A stretch of DNA of 18,150 nucleotides from a candidate division GN15 bacterium. GTDB lineage: Bacteria; Zixibacteria; MSB-5A5; GN15; FEB-12. Position numbers and translations under genes: made by a program. Location of the stretch: contig WJKG01000183.1 of the NCBI GenBank assembly GCA_014729205.1, positions 1 to 18,150 on the forward strand, written 5' to 3'. Of this stretch, positions 5,871 through 13,617 are shown in pieces (the first letter of the stretch is position 1; each line of letters begins with the position of its first letter). The notes beneath the pieces were generated by a model. It searched no databases. It worked only from the letters and a program-made list of their open reading frames with translations, and was not told the DNA's origin.

Positions 5871-8627
5871 CTATTCTTCGAGCAACACAAATCCGCCCCA
5901 GTGGGCTGGATTGGAGGTACGTTGCTGCAGGTAATCGATTGCGTAGTAATAGGAGTCGGACACGTCATCAGATTCCTTAAGCTGCCTGTAGAAGGCTGTC
6001 ATAAACGTCTTTGCAACTCGGTCTGAAACCTGCCATAAGGAGGCCAGCACATATCGTGCACCGGCCTGCTGAAAGGCTTTGGCGAGACTAAGTGAGTTGC
6101 CGTAATATAACCCGGGAGCGGCTGTTTGACAACCAGAAAGCGTTACCAGTCGGGCCTTTATGCCTGTTCCAAAGAGGTCGAACAGGAAGTACGGACCATC
6201 ATTCATCAGAAGCCGGGAAAAGACCGGATTTTCTGAGGACCGCGAGGCATGGGTCGCAATATGGACGAAACCATCGCAATCCTGAAGGGCGCTGGCCAAC
6301 TGCTCCCTTGTGGCGTCGACACCAACCTGGCAGCTCGCGGAGTCGAAGGCATGACTAATGGCTTCGGCCTCGGCAGCGACCATCGGTAGAGTTGCCGAGG
6401 GTACCGCCAGCACGGCGTTGTCAGACTGGCCGAACGATCTTGAGGTTGTCATGATACGGCGAGATCGCGAGGGGTCCGATACAAACCTGATCCGGTGCTT
6501 GTCTTTCAACCATCCGCGATTACGGTCTCCGAGGGCGACAACCGGCAGTTGCGCCATCATATCGTTCGCGATAATGCGGATTCGGTGGTGTTTTATGAAG
6601 GCTTCCAGCGGCTCGACCAGCCTGCGGTAGGCCTCGCCCAGGTACATCTCGGCGGCTGGTGAGAGGTCGTGTCCAATCGGTGAAGCAACTGACTTCTCGA
6701 GCGTAAAGTGCAGTTTTCGAATGATCTCGGACAGATCTGTCGATGCAACCGGTAGTTCAATGTACTCTGTCTTTCCGTCTTGCAGCAAGTAGGCACCGAT
6801 AGATTCATCTCCCTGGTAATAAGAGATCAGGGTTTCGTCGGTGTCAGGCATCAGGTCTTCAAGAGACAATCGTATGGCGGTGGTTGATTCCGAGCTATGG
6901 GCATAGACGTGCACCCTGGCTCTTCGCTCCAGTTTCCAGAGTTGTTGTTCCACAGATGAATAGGAGCGATCTACAACTGCCGAACGCTCGCCGGGTCGAG
7001 GCGAATGGCTCGCTCGATGCAGCGTGGCTCGCAACTGGTTCATTTGCGTGAGAAGATCTGCGGGTACTTCCTCGCGAAGCCTGGATTCGGGCACCACTCG
7101 ATTGTTCATCAGGGACAAGGCGCGTAAATTAGTGAGCAGTGAATCCTGCACCCGTCCCAGATGCCGCTGGCAGGAGACGAGACGTGAATAGCAGTGGTAT
7201 TTGTCGGCCGCGAAGAAGAAACCAACTTCGTCGGGATACAAACCCCTGAGCATCTTCTCGACAGCCCTTACCGCAGACCGATAGGCACTTCTTGCCTGCT
7301 GATAATCCGCCTTAGAGTAGTGGTAGTCGCCGACTGCCTTATGCAGTTCATAGCGTTGGTAAAGGGCAAGATTCCGTCGATTGAGCTTGCGGTTCAACCT
7401 ATTGGCCTGATTGAGGTTACCGGTCCGATAGAGCAGATCAAGCCTCACAAGTTCGGCATCAATCTGTCGACGCAGATCGCGACTGGCCACGAACAGCTTC
7501 TCGGCCGATCGGGCTGACTCCAACGCGTCGGCAAAGTTGTCCTTGAGGCCTTGCAGTTGGCTATAGGCCAATGCAACCATGCCCAACCAGAGCTTGTTGT
7601 CTTCCCTTTCAAACAGGCGCCGCGACCTGTTCAGCCACTTGCGAGCGGAGCTCGTATCGCCAAGTCTCATGCGGGCGACCGACACGAAGTATGTCGTCTT
7701 GGCTTCCTCGTAGGACATTCCCAGCTTTTTGAAGTGTGGTATAATGGACTCGCCCAGCATTATCGCTGATCCGAACTGGTTGAGATGGATGTCCATTTCA
7801 ACGATATCCATACTGGCGGTGAGAGCCGATCGTTCATCGCCGAGACGTTCGAACGACTCGGAGACACGTTCAAACAGTTGCAGGGCCTCAGTGTACCTGC
7901 TCTCCAGAAAAGCCAGGTAGGCAATGGAATAGACTGCCTGGTTCTCGGCGATTTCCATTCCGGAAGTGCTGTACACCTCGGCTGCGGATGCATACAGCTT
8001 TCGGGCCTGACCAAGTTGATTGAGGTTGGCGTAGATATTCCCCCGGTTGTAATCTACAATCGCCTGCGGTACTCCCCCCTGTCTGGCGAATATCTCGCGT
8101 GCCTTTTCATACCACGCCAGAGCCTGGCGGTTGCGATCCATCCGATGATAGACATTTCCGATATTGGTCATCGCCTTGGCCGCTTGCATATCCTGACCGG
8201 TCCGCCGGAAGTATGCCAGGGCCTTGCGCCCTACCTCCAGCGCGGACTGGTATTGACCGCTATAGAGGTAGACCTCGATCATGCCCATCCGCACCCTGGC
8301 TACGTCAGCGGCCTGACGTTGGGCCTGATAGAGTCTTACGGCTTCTTCGTAATCGGCAATGGCTCTCTTATACTCACCACCCCACAGGGCGACCCGAGCC
8401 CGCATGGCAATGAGAAGCGGTCGCAGTTTGGCACCCCAGGCATCTTCGAAACGAAACAGGTGAGCCACGACCTCACGAGCTGCCTTCAGATCGGTGCGCA
8501 GGAGCCGATTGACCTCGGCGCTGACACTCTTTAGCAACTCCGGAAGACTCGACTGATACTGATCATCAGCAAGACGCCGGATATCGTCAGGCGTGCTGGC
8601 TTTCAGGATATCGGGCTGTTGACTCAT
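5871..8627 (-). CDS. TPR-CHAT protein (caspase-like cysteine protease)
   Basis: This 918-residue soluble protein has no signal peptide. Residues about 70-500 are helical tetratricopeptide-type repeats (for example GEYKRAIADYEEAVRLY, GQYQSALEVGRKAL, RQALAWYEKAREIF). Residues about 590-918 are a CHAT domain, the caspase-fold peptidase family related to separase and HetF. The predicted catalytic dyad is present: His793 in FVHIATHAS and Cys833 in LVTLSGCQTA. The family hallmarks AFQQAGARYVLASLWQVSD and FMTAFYRQL follow. Its start overlaps the stop of the upstream anti-sigma-like gene in an ATGA, so the two are probably translationally coupled. By analogy with Csx29 of type III-E CRISPR, the TPR part would sense or bind a partner and the CHAT part would cut a specific protein. 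The best candidate substrate is the neighbour at 8624-9208, but this is inference. Confidence 0.9.
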   Translation of the reverse strand: MSQQPDILKASTPDDIRRLADDQYQSSLPELLKSVSAEVNRLLRTDLKAAREVVAHLFRFEDAWGAKLRPLLIAMRARVALWGGEYKRAIADYEEAVRLYQAQRQAADVARVRMGMIEVYLYSGQYQSALEVGRKALAYFRRTGQDMQAAKAMTNIGNVYHRMDRNRQALAWYEKAREIFARQGGVPQAIVDYNRGNIYANLNQLGQARKLYASAAEVYSTSGMEIAENQAVYSIAYLAFLESRYTEALQLFERVSESFERLGDERSALTASMDIVEMDIHLNQFGSAIMLGESIIPHFKKLGMSYEEAKTTYFVSVARMRLGDTSSARKWLNRSRRLFEREDNKLWLGMVALAYSQLQGLKDNFADALESARSAEKLFVASRDLRRQIDAELVRLDLLYRTGNLNQANRLNRKLNRRNLALYQRYELHKAVGDYHYSKADYQQARSAYRSAVRAVEKMLRGLYPDEVGFFFAADKYHCYSRLVSCQRHLGRVQDSLLTNLRALSLMNNRVVPESRLREEVPADLLTQMNQLRATLHRASHSPRPGERSAVVDRSYSSVEQQLWKLERRARVHVYAHSSESTTAIRLSLEDLMPDTDETLISYYQGDESIGAYLLQDGKTEYIELPVASTDLSEIIRKLHFTLEKSVASPIGHDLSPAAEMYLGEAYRRLVEPLEAFIKHHRIRIIANDMMAQLPVVALGDRNRGWLKDKHRIRFVSDPSRSRRIMTTSRSFGQSDNAVLAVPSATLPMVAAEAEAISHAFDSASCQVGVDATREQLASALQDCDGFVHIATHASRSSENPVFSRLLMNDGPYFLFDLFGTGIKARLVTLSGCQTAAPGLYYGNSLSLAKAFQQAGARYVLASLWQVSDRVAKTFMTAFYRQLKESDDVSDSYYYAIDYLQQRTSNPAHWGGFVLLEE

Positions 8628-9208
8628 AGTTCAAGATCGATATGACCAATCACGCCATCGGGGCTCTCAAGCGCGAGACGGCATTTGCCTGCCTCAACTC
8701 GCTCGAAACGGAACAGATGGAACCGGTCGGCCTGGACCTTCGTGCGCCGTCGGCCCTGTGTGAGCGTGACTGTCAGCGGAGTATCTTGCTGAAGGCCTTC
8801 CAATTGTCCCATCAGTTCGTACGACTCCGGCGTCAGAGGATACAGTGACATTTCCAGTTCCAGATCATCGAGGCGATATCGCAGGCGGCGTGTTTCGACG
8901 CTGGCCGGGCGGACACCTTCCGGAACAGGCATTACCTGGGAATCGTACACCCTGATTCCCAGGCGCTCATCGTTCTCCTTCAGCCGGTGTTGATAGTCGG
9001 CGAAGAGCCGAGAGGCGAGCTCACTCATCGACTGCACTGTTGCCCGGTCAAGTTCACGGCCGACGGTCTGTAATTGATTCAGCAATCGCCAGGCTGCAGC
9101 CCACTCGGAGTCAGAGGCAATCAGGTGCTCGACCTGTGAGGCTTCCCTTTCGGGCAGCTCTTTGGCCAGATGCCGGCTCAGCAGCTCAAAATCAGGGTTC
9201 TCAGACAC
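8624..9208 (-). CDS. Anti-sigma-factor-like soluble protein of the CHAT operon
   Basis: This 194-residue protein starts at GTG (9208-9206) behind a strong GGAGGATAACT ribosome site. Residues 8-50 (LLSRHLAKELPEREASQVEH, then SEWAAAWRLL) resemble the helical sigma-binding domain of anti-sigma factors (the 'L..yldgeL...e...vE.hL' pattern). It has no HxxxCxxC zinc motif and a single Cys (176). There is no membrane segment, so it is not a classical transmembrane anti-sigma factor. After a linker at about 56-90, the C-terminal half (about 100-194) is beta-rich (LTVTLTQGRRRTKVQADRFH, FRFERVEAGKCRLALES). It sits between the sigma gene (47-bp gap) and the CHAT gene (ATGA overlap). Role inferred from position and the weak N-terminal resemblance: holds the sigma factor inactive and may be the CHAT target. 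It could instead be only a CHAT partner or adaptor. Confidence 0.6.
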   Translation of the reverse strand: MSENPDFELLSRHLAKELPEREASQVEHLIASDSEWAAAWRLLNQLQTVGRELDRATVQSMSELASRLFADYQHRLKENDERLGIRVYDSQVMPVPEGVRPASVETRRLRYRLDDLELEMSLYPLTPESYELMGQLEGLQQDTPLTVTLTQGRRRTKVQADRFHLFRFERVEAGKCRLALESPDGVIGHIDLEL

Positions 9209-9255
9209 AGTTATCCTCCATACTCAATGGAGCGATATGCCCCGGAATAAAATAC

Positions 9256-9825
9256 CTAAAACTCATATCCCATTGACCTCAATATCGTCTGCAATCGCTC
9301 CAAAGCCCGTTGCCGGGTGGGCCCCACCGAGGCCACCGGCATACGCAGTTTCTTCGCAATTTCTTCATAAGTCAGTTGTCTTTCGTCCAGGAAGAGGTAC
9401 CAGATCACGTCCCCCTGTCGCTTGGGCAGTCTTTTGATTGCCCGAACCAGAAGTTCGGCCTGTTCCGCCGCGTGGACGACATCATCAGGTCCGGCAGGCG
9501 TCCGGGAGCGCGGCGAAGTCTTCTCCTGGGTGACGAATTCATCAAACAGCGAGGATCGGCGCAGCGCTGCCAGGGCCTCCCGCCTGGTGACGGTGGCAGT
9601 CCACGAAAGGAGCTTGTCCGGGGACTTGATCCGCTCTAAGTTGGTGAGTAGCAGATAACAAACCTGACCGAACACATCCAGCGTCTCTTCGCGGTTGAGA
9701 CGCATGGACTTGCAGGTTGCCAGAATCACCGGAGTAATCAACTCGACGATTGCGCTCCAGGCGGATTCATCGCCCGCTATTGCGCGGTCTACCAGCTCTT
9801 TCTTACTGTCGCTCTTCTTGTTCAT
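9256..9825 (-). CDS. ECF-like sigma-70 family RNA polymerase sigma factor
   Basis: This 189-residue protein starts at the ATG at 9825-9823 (MNKKSDSKKELVDRAIAGDE). An upstream in-frame ATG at 9915 would add 30 residues that do not resemble the family, so the shorter form is chosen, although no strong ribosome site precedes it. Region 2 covers about residues 8-90 (AIAGDESAWSAIVELITPVI, then SPDKLLSWTATVTRREALAALRR). Region 4 covers about 125-185, with a helix-turn-helix (LTYEEIAKKLRMPVASVGPT followed by RQRALERLQ). Regions 1.2 and 3 are absent, as in ECF sigma factors. It is the first gene of a four-gene operon and probably directs transcription of a small regulon that may include its own operon. 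The promoter was not identified with confidence. Confidence 0.9.
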   Translation of the reverse strand: MNKKSDSKKELVDRAIAGDESAWSAIVELITPVILATCKSMRLNREETLDVFGQVCYLLLTNLERIKSPDKLLSWTATVTRREALAALRRSSLFDEFVTQEKTSPRSRTPAGPDDVVHAAEQAELLVRAIKRLPKRQGDVIWYLFLDERQLTYEEIAKKLRMPVASVGPTRQRALERLQTILRSMGYEF

Positions 9826-9911
9826 ACATTGTAGACCCAACGGCCAAAGAGAATACACAAGGCAGAACTGCCGTTCGGGTCTTCCGGGATCTATGGTCCC
9901 CCTGCATGAAA

Positions 9912-9930
9912 GCAATCACCGGGCGATTGC
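9912..9930. promoter_or_regulatory. Imperfect 19-bp palindrome upstream of the sigma operon
   Basis: GCAATCAC-CGG-GCGATTGC has arms of 8 bp with one mismatch, about 90 bp before the sigma-factor start and 70 bp from the promoter of the divergent cytochrome gene. It could be an operator for either direction, or chance. No known binding protein can be assigned. Confidence 0.3.
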
Positions 9931-10000
9931 GCAAGTCTTGGATTGCCGGGCACGTAACCTGTGGTAAAAGCGTAAGTTAGTGATCGTTAACATTTAGCGG

Positions 10001-10029
10001 TTGCGAGTCTGGACCTGATTCCCTATATT
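10001..10029 (+). promoter_or_regulatory. Sigma-70 promoter of the triheme cytochrome gene
   Basis: A -35 element TTGCGA (10001-10006) and a -10 element TATATT (10024-10029) are separated by exactly 17 bp. A start of transcription near 10036 would leave a leader of about 65 nt before the ATG at 10102. Confidence 0.7.
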
Positions 10030-10101
10030 GCTCGCGTTAAATGTGAAAAACGGAACAAAGTTGCTCGCGATTCATACAAGAGGAAACCAGACGGAGGATT
10101 T

Positions 10102-10635
10102 ATGCACAAGAAATTCTGGATGATACTGCTTAGCATCCTGGTGGTAATGAGCTTCAGCCTCGCGGCATTTGCCGAGGATGCCAAGAAGGAAGCCAAGGAA
10201 GACAAGCCCGAGTATGATTACATCGGGGTCGACAAGTGCGCCCTCAAACCCTGTCATGGTAAAGACCCGGCCTATGAAACCTGGCTGGAGACGAAGCATG
10301 CCTACGCATTCGACAGCTTGAGCGCAGAGAAGCAGAAAGACCCCAAGTACATCAAGTACTATACCACGGGTGAGACCAAGCGTGGCAAGCTGTTGCCCAA
10401 CATTCAGTGCGAGGCCTGTCACGGTCCGGGTAGCGATTATAAGAGCATGAAGATCATGAAGGACCGTGAGCAGTCGATTGCCAACGGCCTTTTGATTCCG
10501 GATGCCGAGACGTGTATGGGTTGTCATAACGCCGACTCGCCTGAAGAAGTCGCGGAGTTCGGCAAGGATTTCGACTGGGAAGAGATGATTGCCACGGGCG
10601 TTCATGCGCTTCCGACTGAAGACGACAAGAAGTAA
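10102..10635 (+). CDS. Small periplasmic multiheme c-type cytochrome (cytochrome c554-like)
   Basis: This 177-residue exported protein has a signal peptide 1-24 (ending LAAFA) and then a Lys/Glu-rich linker. Haem-attachment motifs are C46-ALKP-C51-H52, an atypical CX4CH, plus CEACH (103-107) and CMGCH (138-142). The sequence after the first motif, DPAYETWLETKHAYAF, has the 'Y..W..t.HA.A' pattern of the cytochrome c554 / multihaem family, and His66 there could be a distal haem ligand. The start has a good GGAGG ribosome site. It is the only complete plus-strand gene, divergent from the sigma-CHAT operon and convergent with the CbcL-like gene, and has its own promoter and terminator. Likely a periplasmic electron carrier between the inner-membrane and outer-membrane cytochromes encoded nearby (inference). 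If CX4CH does not bind haem, it would be diheme. Confidence 0.85.
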   Translation: MHKKFWMILLSILVVMSFSLAAFAEDAKKEAKEDKPEYDYIGVDKCALKPCHGKDPAYETWLETKHAYAFDSLSAEKQKDPKYIKYYTTGETKRGKLLPNIQCEACHGPGSDYKSMKIMKDREQSIANGLLIPDAETCMGCHNADSPEEVAEFGKDFDWEEMIATGVHALPTEDDKK

Positions 10636-10675
10636 CTGCCGGTTGCATCCGGTAACCGCCGTTACAAAATGACAT

Positions 10676-10705
10676 GAAAGCGCCCGCCGAAAGGCGGGCG
10701 CTTTC
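10676..10705 (+). terminator. Bidirectional intrinsic terminator between convergent genes
   Basis: GAAAGCGCCCGCC and GGCGGGCGCTTTC form a perfect 13-bp stem closed by a GAAA tetraloop. It lies 40 bp after the cytochrome stop (10635) and 72 bp from the stop of the convergent CbcL-like gene. The U-tracts are short on both sides, but the stem is very stable. Confidence 0.85.
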
Positions 10706-10777
10706 TCATTGCATTGTAGCTATACATAAGCTCGGCTTGTCAGTTCGACCGAGCGGATCGCCTCAGCTTTGAGTGTG

Positions 10778-13417
10778 CTACTTCGTCTCCTTGTCGTCTG
10801 AGTCGCCGTACTCTTTGGAACTGTCACCGTTCCCCTCATCCGTTTCTTCAGGTGGGGGATCATCTTCAGTTGATACGGACGCCTCGTCAGTAGGTTGTTC
10901 GACCTTCCCCTTTCGCAGCAGGTTATAGTACCACTGCGGATGATGGTGCTGGGCCCATTCACGCGTAACGGAACCATCGACCAGAACGCGCCAGGTACCA
11001 GGGTTCGCTACGGTACCGAGATAGGCATGTGCAACCACGCCGGCGATGAGGATGAAAGCCATGAGGTTATGGACGGTGGATGTGATGCATATTGTTGAAA
11101 GGACAAACGAATCACGGAATATGAGAATCACCCCGGTCACCGATATGATCAGCCCAAAGATGGTCGTGTACCAGTAGAACATTTTCTGGCCGGCGTTGAA
11201 GCGACCCGCGGGGACCTTTCCCTTGTAGCCAAGGTAGCCACCGATACGGCGGACCCAGTCTTTGTCGTAGGAGGCGAAGAGCGCATCGCGGAACCACAGC
11301 AAGATACCGCCGAAGGTAGTAACGGTGAAGACAATACCTGCGACGATATGTACGTCAAGCATCTGTTGTGCCGATGCAAAGAGCAATTGCTGCCACAGGT
11401 GCAGGTTAAACGCCAGTATCAGCCCCGTTACTGCCAGCAAGACAAATGAGATCAGACGGAACAAGTGAACGGCGCGCTCCTTCCATGAGAATCGCTCGAC
11501 TTCCTGTGAGTATGGGTCAAAGGTGATGCGTTTTGGGCCGTAGGAGTGATAATGCACCACGATAAGGAATATGACAATCATGATGGCTATCCCGATAAAC
11601 GGGCTAATGATTTCCTGGTGAAAGGAGTTGATGGCAAAGGCGATCGGGTCGCACCCATACCATCGGCCGTTGCTCTCGGTGACCATTTGCCCGTCGGACC
11701 CGTAGAGATCGATGGCCTGTTGACCCTTGAAGAAGTGGGCATCGGCAGCGTGACACTCGCCACAACCGCGGTTACCCAGTGCGAGACCGGGAGCAGCCAC
11801 ATTGTGGCTAACCGAGAAGCGCACCGTAGTAGTACCTTCATAGGGTGTCCCCTGGAGTGAAGAGGAAATCAGCGCTCCACCCTCATCCAGTTCGTAGGCG
11901 GTCTCCCCTTTCATGAACACCGGTTCGATCTGATCGAAGCGCTCATTGCCCTTGAGTGACGACGCAACCGCCTTGAGGCCAGCTATAATCTCCTCGTCAG
12001 TGTTGACATCATACTCGCCGTCTTCGTTATCATCGACAACATTCTCGGAGTACAGATCCCACGCCTGTTCGGTTTCGCGCAGGAACAGCGGGTAGATGAT
12101 GCCGTCAGCATCCCGGTTGCCCCACCATACCTGGAGAGTAGCGTTGAGGGGATAGATGTTACCATCCTCAAGTCGCTGGTAATCTGGATACCAGGGGATT
12201 GGTTCATTGATATAGTCGGCGGAGTCCGGCCTTACAAGCATCGTCCGTTCCCCGGTTGTCATGACAACGCCGTGCGCGGCTGATCGGCCGAGTTGGGGAA
12301 TATGGCAAGCCTCACAGGTAATGGTTCTCAGGTGCGAAGGTCGCACGCTGTGGTGATCGGGCACCGGAGCACCCAGGTAGCCGGCTTCGTGGCACTCCCG
12401 GCAGTCCTTGATTGATCCCGTATGCTCGGGAGCGACCGTATTGACGGGGTCATCTCCCATTGCTATCTGGTGACTCAGATCTGACGGATGGCAGGACACA
12501 CAGCGAATACCCTGCTGGTTGTGTACGTCGGAGTTCTCCAGGTCATTCCAGGTGAAACCTCGTTTGCGCAAGTCGGTTGGTCCGTGACAGAACAAACAGT
12601 TTTCGTCAGGAGGGGGTGTCGACAACGGCAGGTTGATAGAACCATCGGCATTGAACAGCCGCTTGTTGTAGCGGACAATCGGTTCCTGGCCGCGGCTCAC
12701 ATCGCCTTCGACGATACCTACGCGCGACCCGGCGACAACGGCCCACTGGTAATTACCGTTCGTGAGCTGTTCAACACGTGCGTCGTAGTTGTAATCGGGC
12801 AGGTGACAGAGCATGCAGTCGGCTTCTACCACCCCGCTCTTGTCCCATTCGCTCTGGTAGTAATCACCATCGAGGCTCTCTTTCAGCTCCGGGTAGTCGG
12901 TCAGTACCTCGTCATAGCGGTCACCATCACGGTCATACTGCAGTCCGCCGCCTCCGGGGTGGCAGGCACCGCACGGCAGCGGACCAAAGCGCGAATCCGA
13001 GAAACCGACAAACTCGTAGGTCGTCATGTCGATCTCGTCGGGGCTGTCGTTTTCTTTCTTGGCCAGTTGTCGGTAGGCGAACGGGTACCAGCGGCCCATG
13101 AAACCGTTGGAGAGGCTCCAGGGGTGGATATCTTCCTCGGTTTCCTGGTTTTCAGCGTAGTCGTCGCTGATAACGTCCCAGCCCATCTGGAAGTGGTATC
13201 CCTCGGTGATGGTCGCGTAATCGTGACACATCCCGCATGACATTTCCGTGGAAAACGGTTGGGTGACGGAGTCATCGAGAATAGGATTGATCTCGTCTCC
13301 CCACTTATCGTACAAAAACACCGCCGGGTGGCGGGCATCGACCGATGCCGCGGCAATAAGCATCAGTACTGTCGCGACCAGGATGCTGATCAGACCGCGA
13401 TATCTGTAGCTGTGCAT
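10778..13417 (-). CDS. CbcL-like fusion: octaheme cytochrome c plus membrane cytochrome b (quinone oxidoreductase)
   Basis: This 879-residue protein starts at the ATG at 13417-13415 (MHSYRYRG). A GAGGA ribosome site precedes it and a promoter lies at 13451-13479; the in-frame start at 13501 would be upstream of that promoter. A signal or anchor segment (about 8-28) leads into a periplasmic domain with eight CXXCH motifs (residues 61, 149, 201, 274, 306, 339, 368 and 552). Five hydrophobic helices follow from about 603 to 805. The last four look like the FdnI/HydC di-haem cytochrome b domain, with His in AVHLFRLISF, LDVHIVAG, STVHNLMAF and VAHAYLG as candidate b-haem ligands. An acidic hydrophilic tail ends the protein. 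The same c-plus-b fusion occurs in Geobacter CbcL, which passes electrons from menaquinol toward extracellular acceptors; this one is larger and has one haem motif fewer. Probably the inner-membrane start of the route whose outer part is encoded upstream. Confidence 0.88.
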   Translation of the reverse strand: MHSYRYRGLISILVATVLMLIAAASVDARHPAVFLYDKWGDEINPILDDSVTQPFSTEMSCGMCHDYATITEGYHFQMGWDVISDDYAENQETEEDIHPWSLSNGFMGRWYPFAYRQLAKKENDSPDEIDMTTYEFVGFSDSRFGPLPCGACHPGGGGLQYDRDGDRYDEVLTDYPELKESLDGDYYQSEWDKSGVVEADCMLCHLPDYNYDARVEQLTNGNYQWAVVAGSRVGIVEGDVSRGQEPIVRYNKRLFNADGSINLPLSTPPPDENCLFCHGPTDLRKRGFTWNDLENSDVHNQQGIRCVSCHPSDLSHQIAMGDDPVNTVAPEHTGSIKDCRECHEAGYLGAPVPDHHSVRPSHLRTITCEACHIPQLGRSAAHGVVMTTGERTMLVRPDSADYINEPIPWYPDYQRLEDGNIYPLNATLQVWWGNRDADGIIYPLFLRETEQAWDLYSENVVDDNEDGEYDVNTDEEIIAGLKAVASSLKGNERFDQIEPVFMKGETAYELDEGGALISSSLQGTPYEGTTTVRFSVSHNVAAPGLALGNRGCGECHAADAHFFKGQQAIDLYGSDGQMVTESNGRWYGCDPIAFAINSFHQEIISPFIGIAIMIVIFLIVVHYHSYGPKRITFDPYSQEVERFSWKERAVHLFRLISFVLLAVTGLILAFNLHLWQQLLFASAQQMLDVHIVAGIVFTVTTFGGILLWFRDALFASYDKDWVRRIGGYLGYKGKVPAGRFNAGQKMFYWYTTIFGLIISVTGVILIFRDSFVLSTICITSTVHNLMAFILIAGVVAHAYLGTVANPGTWRVLVDGSVTREWAQHHHPQWYYNLLRKGKVEQPTDEASVSTEDDPPPEETDEGNGDSSKEYGDSDDKETK

Positions 13418-13450
13418 TTCAGTCCTCGAGCCTTTGGTTAGGTTAGTGAA

Positions 13451-13479
13451 AAGATTCACATATATACTGTCTCTGTCAA
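13451..13479 (-). promoter_or_regulatory. Promoter of the CbcL-like gene
   Basis: On the minus strand a perfect -35 TTGACA (13479-13474) is followed after 17 bp by AATCTT (13456-13451), a poor -10 match. An AT-rich TATATAT stretch lies in the spacer. The predicted start near 13444 leaves a leader of about 27 nt that carries the ribosome site. Confidence 0.5.
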
Positions 13480-13559
13480 CCGATTTATCACTCGCTCCCA
13501 TTTCGTGTGCTCGTTGCGGTGATTGTTAAGCCACGCATCAGGATCTGGTACTCAGACAA

Positions 13560-13583
13560 GAGGCGGGGTCAGACCCCCGCCTC
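13560..13583 (-). terminator. GC-rich hairpin ending the MtrA/MtrB-like operon
   Basis: GAGGCGGGG and CCCCGCCTC form a 9-bp stem with a 6-nt loop, 35 bp past the barrel gene stop. The minus-strand tail TTGTCT is a weak U-tract, so some read-through into the CbcL-like gene is possible. Confidence 0.6.
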
Positions 13584-13617
13584 CTGGTTTTGATTCACGG
13601 CCCTCTCGCAGGGCATC

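Noticed and set aside
7785..8534. Long open frame on the plus strand (about 250 codons) opposite the CHAT gene
   Set aside because: It is the antisense shadow of the TPR region, with no ribosome site or recognisable domain.
12488..13240. Long plus-strand open frame opposite the CbcL-like gene
   Set aside because: The minus-strand reading contains conserved haem motifs; the plus frame has no recognisable feature. The same applies to the plus frame at 14983-15714 opposite the barrel gene.
13418..13501. Upstream GTG/ATG-type start at 13501 for the CbcL-like protein
   Set aside because: It would lie upstream of the TTGACA promoter and add 28 hydrophilic residues before the signal/anchor segment; ATG 13417 has a proper ribosome site.
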